A stretch of DNA of 64,000 nucleotides, taken from Photobacterium sp. CCB-ST2H9. Lineage in GTDB: Bacteria > Pseudomonadota > Gammaproteobacteria > Enterobacterales > Vibrionaceae. A program made the translations under genes and the position numbers. The number at the start of each line of letters is the position of its first letter. The stretch's first letter is position 1. Below, in pieces: positions 19,103 through 27,522 of the stretch. The notes under the pieces were generated by a model that saw only the letters and a program-made list of their open reading frames with translations, searched no databases and was not told the origin of the DNA. Location of the stretch: contig NZ_CP100425.1 in assembly GCF_023151555.2 (NCBI RefSeq), positions 1,736,001 to 1,800,000 on the forward strand. Reading direction: 5' to 3'.

Positions 19103-20098
19103 ACCGGGGTTGAACCTTCCTTTACTTCCTTCGTAATCCTCGCTCCAGATTCTCTATTTTTCGAAGCTATCACTGCTCGCGTTTTCGACTGAACAGCAGC
19201 AGTTTGATGTCTGTTTCTGATTCACACTGACGCATAGGATTGTGAAAGCAATTCGTGTTATCAGGCCTGAACAATCGTTGAGCAGGGGTAGTGTTCTGCT
19301 GCGCCCAACGGGACAGTTTACTTCCGCAAAATGTTAAAGATGCTGAACCTCGCCACTGCAATGACCGATTTTTCGACGTATGGCTCATTTTCAGGGCATA
19401 TCGGCGAATCTAAAAATCGGTACCAAGGTCAAAAGACCGTAAAAATTTGCATTTTTTCGTGCCTCTTTTTGTCTTTTTACAGCAAAAAAATACAAGCTTC
19501 ATCACAATAAATATCGTTCACTCTCATCAATATTTCCCCATTTTCCTCCATTATGAAAGTCCGTAACAGTGATGAAAATTACTCTGCGGCAAGTGTTTCC
19601 TGTTGGGAAATAATGATGGTTTCCTTTCCGGAAAGAATGAATCCTATGTTGAATGAGCCTTGCGGAGAGAGCGAGTATTCACCTGCAAATAATGACTAAG
19701 TTGTAGCAAAAGAGAGTGCCTGTAGTTGATTTAAATTAATTAAGCTTCTGATTTATTTGCATTTATTATGGTTGTTTCCATGGGGAAACAAGCGGTATGT
19801 GTGAATGTTAGCGCTTCAATACAGTCAAAATCCATCGAGGTTTCAGATGGATATGCATTTTTGTTTCCCCTGGGAAACGGTCTTTTGGTCTGAACATTAG
19901 AGGAGCATTGAATATGCAATGCGGTCAGCTCACTTTTGAGCTGGTGAATGAAGGCAACTGAGCAGCAACTGAACATGAACGATTGTGGTCGCCTGACAGG
20001 GAAAATGTGTAAAAAAAGGGCGTCTGATACCCGGGATACAGGTGTTTAGCGATGATTTCAGGTATAATCGCCCGCAACATTTGTATGAAAAGAACCTC
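19103..20098. other. About 1 kb non-coding region between zapC and rlmL
   Basis: No convincing gene is visible on either strand. Short open frames (for example minus 19170-19388 and 19740-19976) have no start signals and no recognisable product. The right half contains four TTTCC/GGAAA inverted repeats, described separately. The last 40 bp hold a TATAAT at 20063-20068, the likely rlmL -10, with a poor -35. Confidence 0.55.
19596..19878. repeat. Array of four TTTCC-N-GGAAA inverted repeats
   Basis: Four short dyads share one core: TTTCC/GGAAA at 19596-19610 (5-bp spacer), TTTCC/GGAAA at 19625-19634 (no spacer, preceded by an extra TTTCC), GTTTCC/GGAAAC at 19774-19789 (4-bp spacer) and GTTTCCC/GGGAAAC at 19863-19878 (2-bp spacer). 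They look like repeated operator sites or decayed copies of one element. Nothing similar stands out elsewhere in the window. Confidence 0.5.
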
Positions 20099-22243
20099 AT
20101 GAATCAATATCTCGCTATTACTTCCCGTGGCCTGGAAAATCTCCTAGCCGATGAACTGTCACAATTGGGTGCCTCACAAGTGAAAGTGGTGCATGCTGGC
20201 GTGCGTTTTTCAGCTGATCAGCACACTGCTTATCGTTGTTGCCTCTGGACTCGAGTAGCATCGCGCATCATTCAGATTCTGAGTGAATTCAACGTCAGAA
20301 ATGATTTGGATCTTTATCTGGGTGCAACGGCTATCAACTGGGACCAGTATTTCAGTTCCAGTACACGCATTGTTGTGGATTTCAACGGTACGAACCGAGA
20401 AATACGAAATAGCCAGTACGGTGCCATGAAGGTCAAAGACGCCATTGTTGATCGTTTCGTCAAAGGTAATCAGCCTCGTCCTACCATTGACCGTGAACGC
20501 CCTGATTTGCGTATTCATGTTCGTCTGTCCAATGACAGAGCCATTGTGGGTCTGGATATGGCGGGAAGCGGCCTGCATCAGCGTGGCTACCGGACTGAAG
20601 CCGGTCAAGCACCATTACGTGAAACACATGCTGCGGCTCTGGTGATGAAAAGTGGCTGGACGCCTGAACAACCATTGCTCGATCCCATGTGTGGTTCAGG
20701 TACGTTATTGATTGAAGCCGCCATGATTGCTGCGGAGATTGCTCCCGGCCTGAAGCGTAAGCACTGGGGCTTTGAAGCACTGAAAGATTTCGATGAGCCG
20801 GCCTGGCAGGAAATCCATGCTGAAGCATCCGTGAAGGCTCGTCGTGGCGTGAGTAAAGTTACGGCTAAGTTTTATGGCCGTGAAATGGACAGACGTGTCC
20901 TGAGTATTGCCAGAGATAATGCCGGCCGCGCAGGTGTAGTTGAGCTGATGGATTTTGAATACGGTGATGCAGCGCAACTGGTTCGCCCGAAAGATTTCGA
21001 AACCGGGGTGATTTTGTGTAATCCACCGTATGGTGAACGTCTGGGAACGACATCGGAGCTGATTGAACTTTATACCGAGCTGGGTAATCGCCTGAAATTA
21101 GCATTTGCCGGTTCCACTGCCTCGATTTATTCATCTTCAAACGAATTGTTAAGCTGTATGCGAATGCGCGCAGATAAACAGTTTAAACTGCGCAATGGTG
21201 CGCTGGACTGTGTCCTGAAGACCTACAAGATCACCGCTGGTGGTGTGAAGCAGGTGGAAGGTGCTCAGGAAGGTGAGTTGGTAGAGCAGCAGGTTGCCCC
21301 GGATTTTGCGAACCGTTTAAAGAAAAACCTCTCGAAGCTGGATAAATGGGCGAAGAAGGAAAAGCTGGATTGCTATCGCGTCTATGATGCTGATTTGCCG
21401 GAATACAACGCTGCGGTCGATAAATACAAAGACTATATCGTGATTCAGGAATATGCGGCGCCGAAATCCGTTCCTGAAGAAAAGGCCCGTCGCCGTCTAA
21501 TGGATATCATGCGTGCAACGATTCAGGTGACTGGTGTAGACAGCGATAAAGTCGTGCTGAAAGTACGTGAGCGTCAGAAAGGCAAAAGTCAGTACCAGAA
21601 GCTGTCCAGTGCTGCCCGTTACATGACCGTCGATGAATACGGTGTGAAACTTCAGATCAATCTTTTTGATTACCTTGATACCGGTCTGTTCCTGGATCAT
21701 AAAATCACCCGCCGCCGTTTAGGTCAGATGGCCAAGGGCAAAGATTTCCTTAATCTGTTTGCGTATACCGGTTCAGCGACCGTCCATGCGGCTTGTGGGG
21801 GGGCTAAATCGACCACGACAGTGGATATGTCGAATACCTATCTGCGCTGGGCTCAGGAAAACATGGCGCTGAACGGACAGGTGGGTCAGCAGCATGAGTA
21901 CATTCAGGCAGACTGCCTGCAGTGGCTGCAGGAAGTGGATGACACTTTTGATCTGATCTTCATTGATCCGCCTACGTTCTCTAACTCAAAGCGCATGAAG
22001 CAAAGTTTTGATGTTCAGCGTGATCACATCATGCTGATGGAGAACCTGAAGCGTATGTTGCGTCCGGGCGGCCAGATTGTTTTCTCCAACAACAAGCGCC
22101 ATTTCAAAATGGATGAAGCAGGGCTGCTGGCGTTAGGCCTGCAAGCGAAGAATATTTCGTCTGAGACATTACCTCAGGATTTTGCACGGAATAAACACAT
22201 TCATAACTGCTGGATTATCACGCATAAGGAAGGCGGCCTCTGA
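20099..22243 (+). CDS. rlmL: Bifunctional 23S rRNA methyltransferase RlmL/RlmK
   Basis: The 714-residue fused enzyme makes m2G2445 (RlmL half) and m7G2069 (RlmK half) in 23S rRNA. A THUMP RNA-binding domain covers about 45-155. The first methyltransferase holds DPMCGSGT near 198 and the NPPYGER catalytic motif near 310. The second holds [11 protein letters not shown] near 558 and DPPTFSNS near 624. The ATG at 20099 gives the conserved [13 protein letters not shown] start; earlier in-frame starts are not needed. It heads an operon with a glutaredoxin-like gene, uup and a DUF3466 gene. Confidence 0.95.
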   Translation: MNQYLAITSRGLENLLADELSQLGASQVKVVHAGVRFSADQHTAYRCCLWTRVASRIIQILSEFNVRNDLDLYLGATAINWDQYFSSSTRIVVDFNGTNREIRNSQYGAMKVKDAIVDRFVKGNQPRPTIDRERPDLRIHVRLSNDRAIVGLDMAGSGLHQRGYRTEAGQAPLRETHAAALVMKSGWTPEQPLLDPMCGSGTLLIEAAMIAAEIAPGLKRKHWGFEALKDFDEPAWQEIHAEASVKARRGVSKVTAKFYGREMDRRVLSIARDNAGRAGVVELMDFEYGDAAQLVRPKDFETGVILCNPPYGERLGTTSELIELYTELGNRLKLAFAGSTASIYSSSNELLSCMRMRADKQFKLRNGALDCVLKTYKITAGGVKQVEGAQEGELVEQQVAPDFANRLKKNLSKLDKWAKKEKLDCYRVYDADLPEYNAAVDKYKDYIVIQEYAAPKSVPEEKARRRLMDIMRATIQVTGVDSDKVVLKVRERQKGKSQYQKLSSAARYMTVDEYGVKLQINLFDYLDTGLFLDHKITRRRLGQMAKGKDFLNLFAYTGSATVHAACGGAKSTTTVDMSNTYLRWAQENMALNGQVGQQHEYIQADCLQWLQEVDDTFDLIFIDPPTFSNSKRMKQSFDVQRDHIMLMENLKRMLRPGGQIVFSNNKRHFKMDEAGLLALGLQAKNISSETLPQDFARNKHIHNCWIITHKEGGL

Positions 22244-22275
22244 GCCGCCCATAACATTGAACTAAGGATTGTTAC

Positions 22276-22524
22276 TTGCCTATCATCCTCTACAGTACGG
22301 AAGGGTGCCACCTCTGCGCACAGGCTTATGCGCTGCTTGCAGAGGCGGGTGTTGCCGGACAGGTTGACGTTGTTGATATTGCTTTTGATGACGGCCTGTT
22401 TTCTCGTTACGGTGTCACTATTCCTGTGGTGTCCATTGAAGCGAATGGATCTGTTTCTGAGCTTGGCTGGCCGTTCGATGCCAGCCAACTGACTAATTGG
22501 TTAAAGAGTCATGGCGTTAATTAA
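22276..22524 (+). CDS. Glutaredoxin-like protein (DUF836 type)
   Basis: The 82-residue thioredoxin-fold protein carries a CxxC site (Cys11-His-Leu-Cys14) and the cis-proline motif TIPVV near residue 48. It probably reduces or exchanges disulfides; the partner is unknown. The start is TTG, supported by AAGGA 7 bp upstream and by the position of the fold's first strand. It overlaps uup by 14 bp, showing translational coupling. Confidence 0.8.
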   Translation: MPIILYSTEGCHLCAQAYALLAEAGVAGQVDVVDIAFDDGLFSRYGVTIPVVSIEANGSVSELGWPFDASQLTNWLKSHGVN

Positions 22525-24439
22525 AATTAGTAATGCGCAGCTGGCCTATGGCGATCATCCTCTGCTGGATAACGCTGAGTTTTTGCTGCAACCGAATGAG
22601 CGGGTGTGTCTGGTTGGCCGGAACGGTGCCGGCAAATCTACTCTGATGAAAGTCATCGCCGGTGATGTGCTGCTGGATGACGGAAGCATTCAGCGGATGA
22701 GCGAGCTGAAAGTATCGCGTCTCGAACAGGATCCGCCACGCGATGCAGACGGCACTGTGTTTGATTATGTTGCGGAAGGGCTGTCGGATGTCGGTGGTCT
22801 GCTCCGTGAATATCATCATCTGCTGGACAGTATTACCACGGACCCAAGTGAGTCGAACTTCGCAAGACTGGCCAAGGTGCAGGAGAAGCTGGATCACGCA
22901 GATGCATGGCAGTTCGATAATAAGATCACGTCGGTGCTTGAACATCTGGAGCTGAAACCGGAAATTTTGCTGACCGATTTGTCGGGTGGTTGGCAACGGA
23001 AAGCAGCACTGGCGAGAGCTCTGGTGAGTGATCCTGATATCCTGCAGCTTGATGAGCCGACGAACCACCTGGACGTCTCCACGATTGAATGGCTGGAAGG
23101 GTTTCTGAAAGACTTCCGCGGTTCCATTATCTTTATTTCGCATGACCGTGCCTTTATCCGTTCCATGTCGACCCGGATTGTGGATTTGGATCGGGGGCAG
23201 CTGAATTCTTTCCCTGGGGATTACGATAAGTACTTGGACGCGAAAGAAGAACTGCTGCGTGTTGAGAGCGAACAAAATGCTGAGTTTGATAAAAAGCTGG
23301 CTCAGGAAGAAGCCTGGATACGTCAGGGGATTAAAGCCCGTCGTACCCGTAATGAGGGGCGTGTTCGCGCGCTGAAGCAGCTTCGTGTTGAGCGAAGCGA
23401 GCGTCGCGAAGTGACGGGTAAGGCTGATATGCAGCTCCAGGAAGCACGCCGTTCTGGAAAAGTGGTCTTCGAAGCTGAAAACATCAGTTATCGCTATGAT
23501 GAAAACCCAATTATCCAGGATTTCAGTTTCAATGTGATGCGTGGTGACAGAATTGCACTGATTGGTCCGAATGGTTGCGGTAAGAGTACATTACTCAAGT
23601 TATTGTTGGGTGAACTCCAGCCGACAGAGGGACATTTCCACTGCGGTACGAAACTCGAAGTTGCTTATTTTGATCAGTATCGTGAAATTCTGGATCCGGA
23701 AAAGACGGTTCTGGATAACCTGGCTGAGGGTAAGCAGGAAGTCGTGGTCAACGGTCGTAGCCGGCATGCGCTGGGCTATTTGCAGGATTTCCTGTTTCAT
23801 CCCAAGCGTGCCCGCACACCGGTGAAGGCACTTTCCGGAGGTGAGAAAAACAGGCTGCTGCTGGCTAAATTGTTCCTCAAACCAAATAATTTGCTGGTGC
23901 TTGATGAACCAACAAACGATTTGGACATCGAAACTCTGGAACTTTTAGAAGATATTCTTGCCAATTATCAGGGCACTTTGCTCTTAGTCAGCCACGATCG
24001 ACAGTTTGTTGATAATACTGTGACCACAAGCTGGATTTTTGAAGGTCAGGGTGTCATTAATGAGTACGTTGGTGGTTACCATGATGCTCAGGCCCAGAGA
24101 GAAAATTCTGCATCTCAAAGAGCAAAAGCGCAGGCTGAAGCCATTGAGGCAGAAAAGAAAAAAGCTGAAAACAAACAGCGGCAGCAGGCAAACCGTGAGA
24201 AACCGGGTAAAAAACTGTCTTATAAGCTCCAGAAGGAACTTGAAGAGCTGCCTGCTCGTTTAGAAAATTTGGAAAATGAGATTGCCGGTCTGCAGGAGAA
24301 AATTAATGATCCTGCCTTCTTCCAGAGTGCACCCGATGATACTCAAGTGACGCTGTCACGCCTTGCTGAGGCTGAACAGGCACTTGAAGAAGCATTTGAG
24401 CGCTGGGAAGAGCTAGAAGCAATGCAAAAGGAATCCTAA
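22511..24439 (+). CDS. uup: ABC-F ATPase Uup
   Basis: The 642-residue protein has two ATPase domains in tandem and no membrane segments, the ABC-F plan. Walker A motifs are GRNGAGKST (36-44) and GPNGCGKST (352-360). Both LSGG signatures and both LDEPTN(H/D)LD motifs are present. The C-terminal ~90 residues form a charged coiled coil that binds DNA or ribosome in Uup. E. coli Uup limits transposon excision and replication-fork defects and acts on ribosomes. The stop shares a base with the next ATG. Confidence 0.94.
   Translation: MALIKISNAQLAYGDHPLLDNAEFLLQPNERVCLVGRNGAGKSTLMKVIAGDVLLDDGSIQRMSELKVSRLEQDPPRDADGTVFDYVAEGLSDVGGLLREYHHLLDSITTDPSESNFARLAKVQEKLDHADAWQFDNKITSVLEHLELKPEILLTDLSGGWQRKAALARALVSDPDILQLDEPTNHLDVSTIEWLEGFLKDFRGSIIFISHDRAFIRSMSTRIVDLDRGQLNSFPGDYDKYLDAKEELLRVESEQNAEFDKKLAQEEAWIRQGIKARRTRNEGRVRALKQLRVERSERREVTGKADMQLQEARRSGKVVFEAENISYRYDENPIIQDFSFNVMRGDRIALIGPNGCGKSTLLKLLLGELQPTEGHFHCGTKLEVAYFDQYREILDPEKTVLDNLAEGKQEVVVNGRSRHALGYLQDFLFHPKRARTPVKALSGGEKNRLLLAKLFLKPNNLLVLDEPTNDLDIETLELLEDILANYQGTLLLVSHDRQFVDNTVTTSWIFEGQGVINEYVGGYHDAQAQRENSASQRAKAQAEAIEAEKKKAENKQRQQANREKPGKKLSYKLQKELEELPARLENLENEIAGLQEKINDPAFFQSAPDDTQVTLSRLAEAEQALEEAFERWEELEAMQKES
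24347..24359. other. matS site 2 (in uup)
   Basis: GTGACGCTGTCAC is a perfect consensus match near the 3' end of uup. Confidence 0.83.
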
Positions 24440-26463
24440 TGCGACATAAGACGTTCACGTTTTCTGCACTGGCGGTGTTCATCGCCAGTGCTACACAGGC
24501 TCAAGCGGCGGTTTATGATGTCATCGAAATTACGGGTGACGCGAGCGGTGTAGAGACACTGCAGTACTATGATAAAAACACGAGTACGCTGGCTGAGAAG
24601 GTACAGTTTTACGGTCAGGGGATTGAACCGTCGGCAAGCGGTGTGAACTGTTTTGAAACCAGTTGTGCTTCTACGGATCACAAACTCTACGGTGAAAGCC
24701 GTTTTGGCAGTGATGGTGTCGATATTCGTGATGAAGTCCCATTCCAGTTGGATAACTTTCAGCAGATTAACGATCAGTGGTCTCTGGAAAGGTATTGTAA
24801 TTCAGCATTAGGTTTCAACACATGTGATACCTGGGCGAAGATCCGTTACTTCGGCAAGGATTACAATTCAGATAATCCGGAAAACGGAGAAAGCTTTGGC
24901 GGTTTACGTCGTGAGCAGTTTGCATGGCAGAACAACTATTACGCGAATACCTTACCATTGCTTGATAATGGGTCAGATAACCTTGAACGGGTAACGACCT
25001 TTGCCAATACGGCTGCTGGATATGACTCTAGCGTGACACCGTCACTGGGTTCGCTGGTGGACAGCAGTGATCATGTCACGACGAACGCTGCCGTGAATGC
25101 GTTAGGAAGCTCGACACTGGGTGATTTTACCCTTGGTGTCACGAGCTCTGCCTATTTCGCCAACAATAATCACTACGCACGCCAGTTTAACAAGCGTGGC
25201 TTCGTGAATGTTAATGGCAATCAGGTGTCTTTGTTGCCTGTCACCGGAAACGATCTGGTGAAGAATATGGGCCAGACGTTAGCCTGGGATGCCGTGGAAT
25301 ATCCTGAAAACAGCGGTAATCTGCTGGTGGTTGGCAGCGCAGCATTTTCGCCTTCTGAACTGAATAACAACATGAAGGTGCCAGATGATGTGTCTGTGAG
25401 TCGAAGCGATCTGACGAATTGTAAAACGAATGGTGCCGACCCGAGTCAGATCTTCAACTCTTGGGCATGTCAGTTTGTTGTGTTTGCGAATGATGCCGTG
25501 TTCTGGAACGTTGACGGCAGCGCAACGAATCCAGAGGCACAGCTGTTGTCTGAAAGGGCTTCGAACCGTCCTGCACTTGATCCGGATGATAAGAACCGTT
25601 CTTTCCAGGCTTCAGCTCGGGCTGTTGCTTTAGTGAACCAAAAGCCTGTGATGGTGGGTTATACAACCGACTCTGTCGGCAATGACTATTATGCAATGCG
25701 CGCCGCTGTCTACAAGCTGAAAGACGGCGTCACAGGAACACCAACAGCTAAAGACTGGGCAGTATCCTATATCCCGAATCTGAATATTGAATCAGGGGAT
25801 GAGCGTGTCTATCGCTATACGCTCGCGACGGACATTAATGAAAACGGCAAGGTTATTGGTGTTGCGAAGTCAGCACGCTCAGAAGAGCGTTCATTTGCTG
25901 AAAAATTGTATGTATACGACGTCAACACACAAAAGTTCTCCTGGCTGGATTCTTCCGTAAGCAGCTTATTTTTTAAAGGTGCGAATGGTTTTGCCAGTGA
26001 GATTAATAACAATGACCAAATCGTTGGGTGGGTTGATACGGAAACCGTGAACCAGGTGAATGGTCGTCAACGTCGTCAACGCGCATTCACTTATCTGGCT
26101 GGTAATGACATTGTCACTGATGCATTGCCAGCGAAGTCCGCATGGTTGCTTGATGATCTGACGAACGATGATGTCCTTAGCGGTAATGCCAATAAATTCC
26201 GTATTGCGCAGGCGACTGGGATCAATGATGCCGGAGTGATTTCTGCAACGGCACTTAAATGCGAGAACGGTTTTCAAAGCCTCAGCAAAGATGCCAAGTG
26301 TGAAGGCGAAGAGCGTTTGGTCGCGGTACAGCTTGTTCCAAAAACGGATGCAAAAGTACAAGCACGTTTGGATGAAAAAGAGAAGGTCACCCGGAAAGGT
26401 GGATCTCTTGGCCTGGTGACGTTGTCACTTCTGGCTTTTTTTGGGTTACGCCGGAAACAGTAA
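24439..26463 (+). CDS. DUF3466 exported protein with GlyGly-CTERM tail
   Basis: The 674-residue protein has a signal peptide (about 1-23, ending AQA). It matches the DUF3466 family seen after uup in Vibrio. At the C-terminus a GGS motif is followed by about 14 hydrophobic residues and RRK. This is the GlyGly-CTERM pattern cut by rhombosortase in type II-secreting bacteria, so the mature protein is probably released at the cell surface (inference). Several cysteines suggest disulfides. The ATG overlaps the uup stop (TAATG). It contains two matS sites. The function is unknown. Confidence 0.85.
   Translation: MRHKTFTFSALAVFIASATQAQAAVYDVIEITGDASGVETLQYYDKNTSTLAEKVQFYGQGIEPSASGVNCFETSCASTDHKLYGESRFGSDGVDIRDEVPFQLDNFQQINDQWSLERYCNSALGFNTCDTWAKIRYFGKDYNSDNPENGESFGGLRREQFAWQNNYYANTLPLLDNGSDNLERVTTFANTAAGYDSSVTPSLGSLVDSSDHVTTNAAVNALGSSTLGDFTLGVTSSAYFANNNHYARQFNKRGFVNVNGNQVSLLPVTGNDLVKNMGQTLAWDAVEYPENSGNLLVVGSAAFSPSELNNNMKVPDDVSVSRSDLTNCKTNGADPSQIFNSWACQFVVFANDAVFWNVDGSATNPEAQLLSERASNRPALDPDDKNRSFQASARAVALVNQKPVMVGYTTDSVGNDYYAMRAAVYKLKDGVTGTPTAKDWAVSYIPNLNIESGDERVYRYTLATDINENGKVIGVAKSARSEERSFAEKLYVYDVNTQKFSWLDSSVSSLFFKGANGFASEINNNDQIVGWVDTETVNQVNGRQRRQRAFTYLAGNDIVTDALPAKSAWLLDDLTNDDVLSGNANKFRIAQATGINDAGVISATALKCENGFQSLSKDAKCEGEERLVAVQLVPKTDAKVQARLDEKEKVTRKGGSLGLVTLSLLAFFGLRRKQ
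25033..25045. other. matS site 3 (in DUF3466 gene)
   Basis: GTGACACCGTCAC, a perfect match. Confidence 0.83.
26416..26428. other. matS site 4 (in DUF3466 gene)
   Basis: GTGACGTTGTCAC, a perfect match. It overlaps the codons of the GlyGly-CTERM hydrophobic helix. Confidence 0.83.
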
Positions 26464-26488
26464 TCTTGCAAACTTTGTTTAAATTTTA

Positions 26489-26521
26489 ATCAGGCTCACA
26501 AGTTGTGAGCCTGATTTTTTA
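26489..26521 (+). terminator. Terminator of the rlmL-uup operon
   Basis: Near-continuous 13-bp complementarity (ATCAGGCTCACAA with TTGTGAGCCTGAT) is followed by six or more Ts. Confidence 0.9.
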
Positions 26522-26630
26522 TGAAGGTTGATATCTTTCTCTAAATATCCAATCCTTAGAAGTGGAGTCACAAAAGCTCCATCATTATGTAATGGTAATG
26601 ATGAATATGAATAAGGATGAGGATCGAACT

Positions 26631-26804
26631 ATGAAGAGACAAAAGCGGGATCGTATGGAACGCGCACAATCTCGAGGCTATCAGGCTGGTTTAAATGGTC
26701 GTTCCAGTGATTCATGTCCATATCAAACAATGGACGCCCGTATGAATTGGCTAGGTGGCTGGCGTGATGCAAGAGAAGAGGTGCAATCTGGCCGCGCGAA
26801 ATAA
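26631..26804 (+). CDS. rmf: Ribosome modulation factor
   Basis: The 57-residue basic protein is close to E. coli Rmf (55 residues), with MKRQKRDR at the start, the GYQAG motif, CPYQT and WLGGWR. Rmf pairs 70S ribosomes into inactive 100S dimers in stationary phase. I start at the ATG at 26631, preceded by GAGG; an earlier in-frame GTG would add 23 residues absent from the family. Its neighbours, convergent fabA and then lonH and matP, follow the E. coli order. Confidence 0.95.
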   Translation: MKRQKRDRMERAQSRGYQAGLNGRSSDSCPYQTMDARMNWLGGWRDAREEVQSGRAK

Positions 26805-26841
26805 ATAATAGTCTTTCACCCTCATATCCACAACCATGCAG

Positions 26842-26865
26842 AGCCCCTTTGGAGTAGGGGCTTTT
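26842..26865 (+). terminator. Terminator after rmf
   Basis: A 6-bp stem (AGCCCC with GGGGCT), a 9-nt loop and a short T run. Confidence 0.75.
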
Positions 26866-26886
26866 CCTTTTCTGGATGCTGAAACG

Positions 26887-26912
26887 TAAAAAAGCCGCAT
26901 GAATGCGGCTTT
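26887..26912 (-). terminator. Terminator after fabA
   Basis: AAAGCCGCAT and ATGCGGCTTT form a hairpin. On the minus strand it is followed by a six-T run, as expected for leftward fabA transcription. Confidence 0.88.
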
Positions 26913-26937
26913 AGAAAGATAAATAACTGAATCAGAC

Positions 26938-27453
26938 TCAGAAATTAGAAGTGTCCTGGAACAGACCAACTTTCAGGTCTTTGGCGACATAAATTTCTTT
27001 ACCGTCAACCAATACACGGCCATCTGCAACACCCATGATCAATTTACGGTTGATGACACGCTTCATCTGAATTTCGTAAGTGACTTTTTTAGCCGTCGGC
27101 AGGATCTGTCCGGTAAATTTCACTTCACCCACACCCAGTGCGCGGCCTTTACCTTCGCCGCCAATCCAGCCCAGGAAGAAACCTACCAGCTGCCACATTG
27201 CATCTAAGCCCAGGCAGCCAGGCATGACTGGGTCACCAGGGAAGTGGCAGTCAAAAAACCAAAGATCCGGATTGATATCCAGTTCAGCAGTAATCAGACC
27301 TTTACCAAACTCACCACCTTGATCGGTGATTTCGGTAATCCGATCCATCATCAGCATGTTTGGTGCTGGTAATTGAGGACGGCCAGGACCAAACAGTTTG
27401 CCCTGGCTAGATTCGAGGAGATCGTCACGGTTATAAGAATTGCACTTCTTCAT
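26938..27453 (-). CDS. fabA: 3-hydroxydecanoyl-ACP dehydratase/isomerase FabA
   Basis: The 171-residue enzyme dehydrates 3-hydroxydecanoyl-ACP and isomerises the product, starting unsaturated fatty acid synthesis. The catalytic pair His70 (in [13 protein letters not shown]) and Asp84 (in LGLDAMWQ) is at the exact E. coli positions. It is convergent with rmf. A FabR-like palindrome covers its promoter. Confidence 0.97.
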   Translation of the reverse strand: MKKCNSYNRDDLLESSQGKLFGPGRPQLPAPNMLMMDRITEITDQGGEFGKGLITAELDINPDLWFFDCHFPGDPVMPGCLGLDAMWQLVGFFLGWIGGEGKGRALGVGEVKFTGQILPTAKKVTYEIQMKRVINRKLIMGVADGRVLVDGKEIYVAKDLKVGLFQDTSNF

Positions 27454-27491
27454 TGGATGCTTATTTCTCTTTGAAATTATTGGGGCAATTT

Positions 27492-27509
27492 AGCTTACAC
27501 CTGTACGCT
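27492..27509 (-). promoter_or_regulatory. Putative FabR operator at the fabA promoter
   Basis: AGCTTACACCTGTACGCT is a near-perfect palindrome close to the FabR site core AGCGTACA-N2-TGTNCGCT, with one arm off by one base. It ends 39 bp upstream of the fabA ATG. On the minus strand it lies between TTGTTA and TAAATT, which could be -35 and -10. FabR represses unsaturated fatty acid genes. The match is to a remembered consensus. Confidence 0.6.
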
Positions 27510-27522
27510 ATAACAACTCGGA

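Noticed and set aside
19170-19388. 72-codon minus-strand frame in the zapC-rlmL gap
   Set aside because: No start signal, no family recognised, and odd composition; left as non-coding.
19740-19976. 78-codon minus-strand frame in the same gap
   Set aside because: It is crossed by the TTTCC/GGAAA dyads and has no ribosome site; probably chance.
25067-25079. GTGATCATGTCAC as a further matS
   Set aside because: Two mismatches to the consensus, including the purine position.
26562-26630. Longer N-terminus for Rmf
   Set aside because: The extra 23 residues are not in the family and the ATG at 26631 has its own ribosome site.
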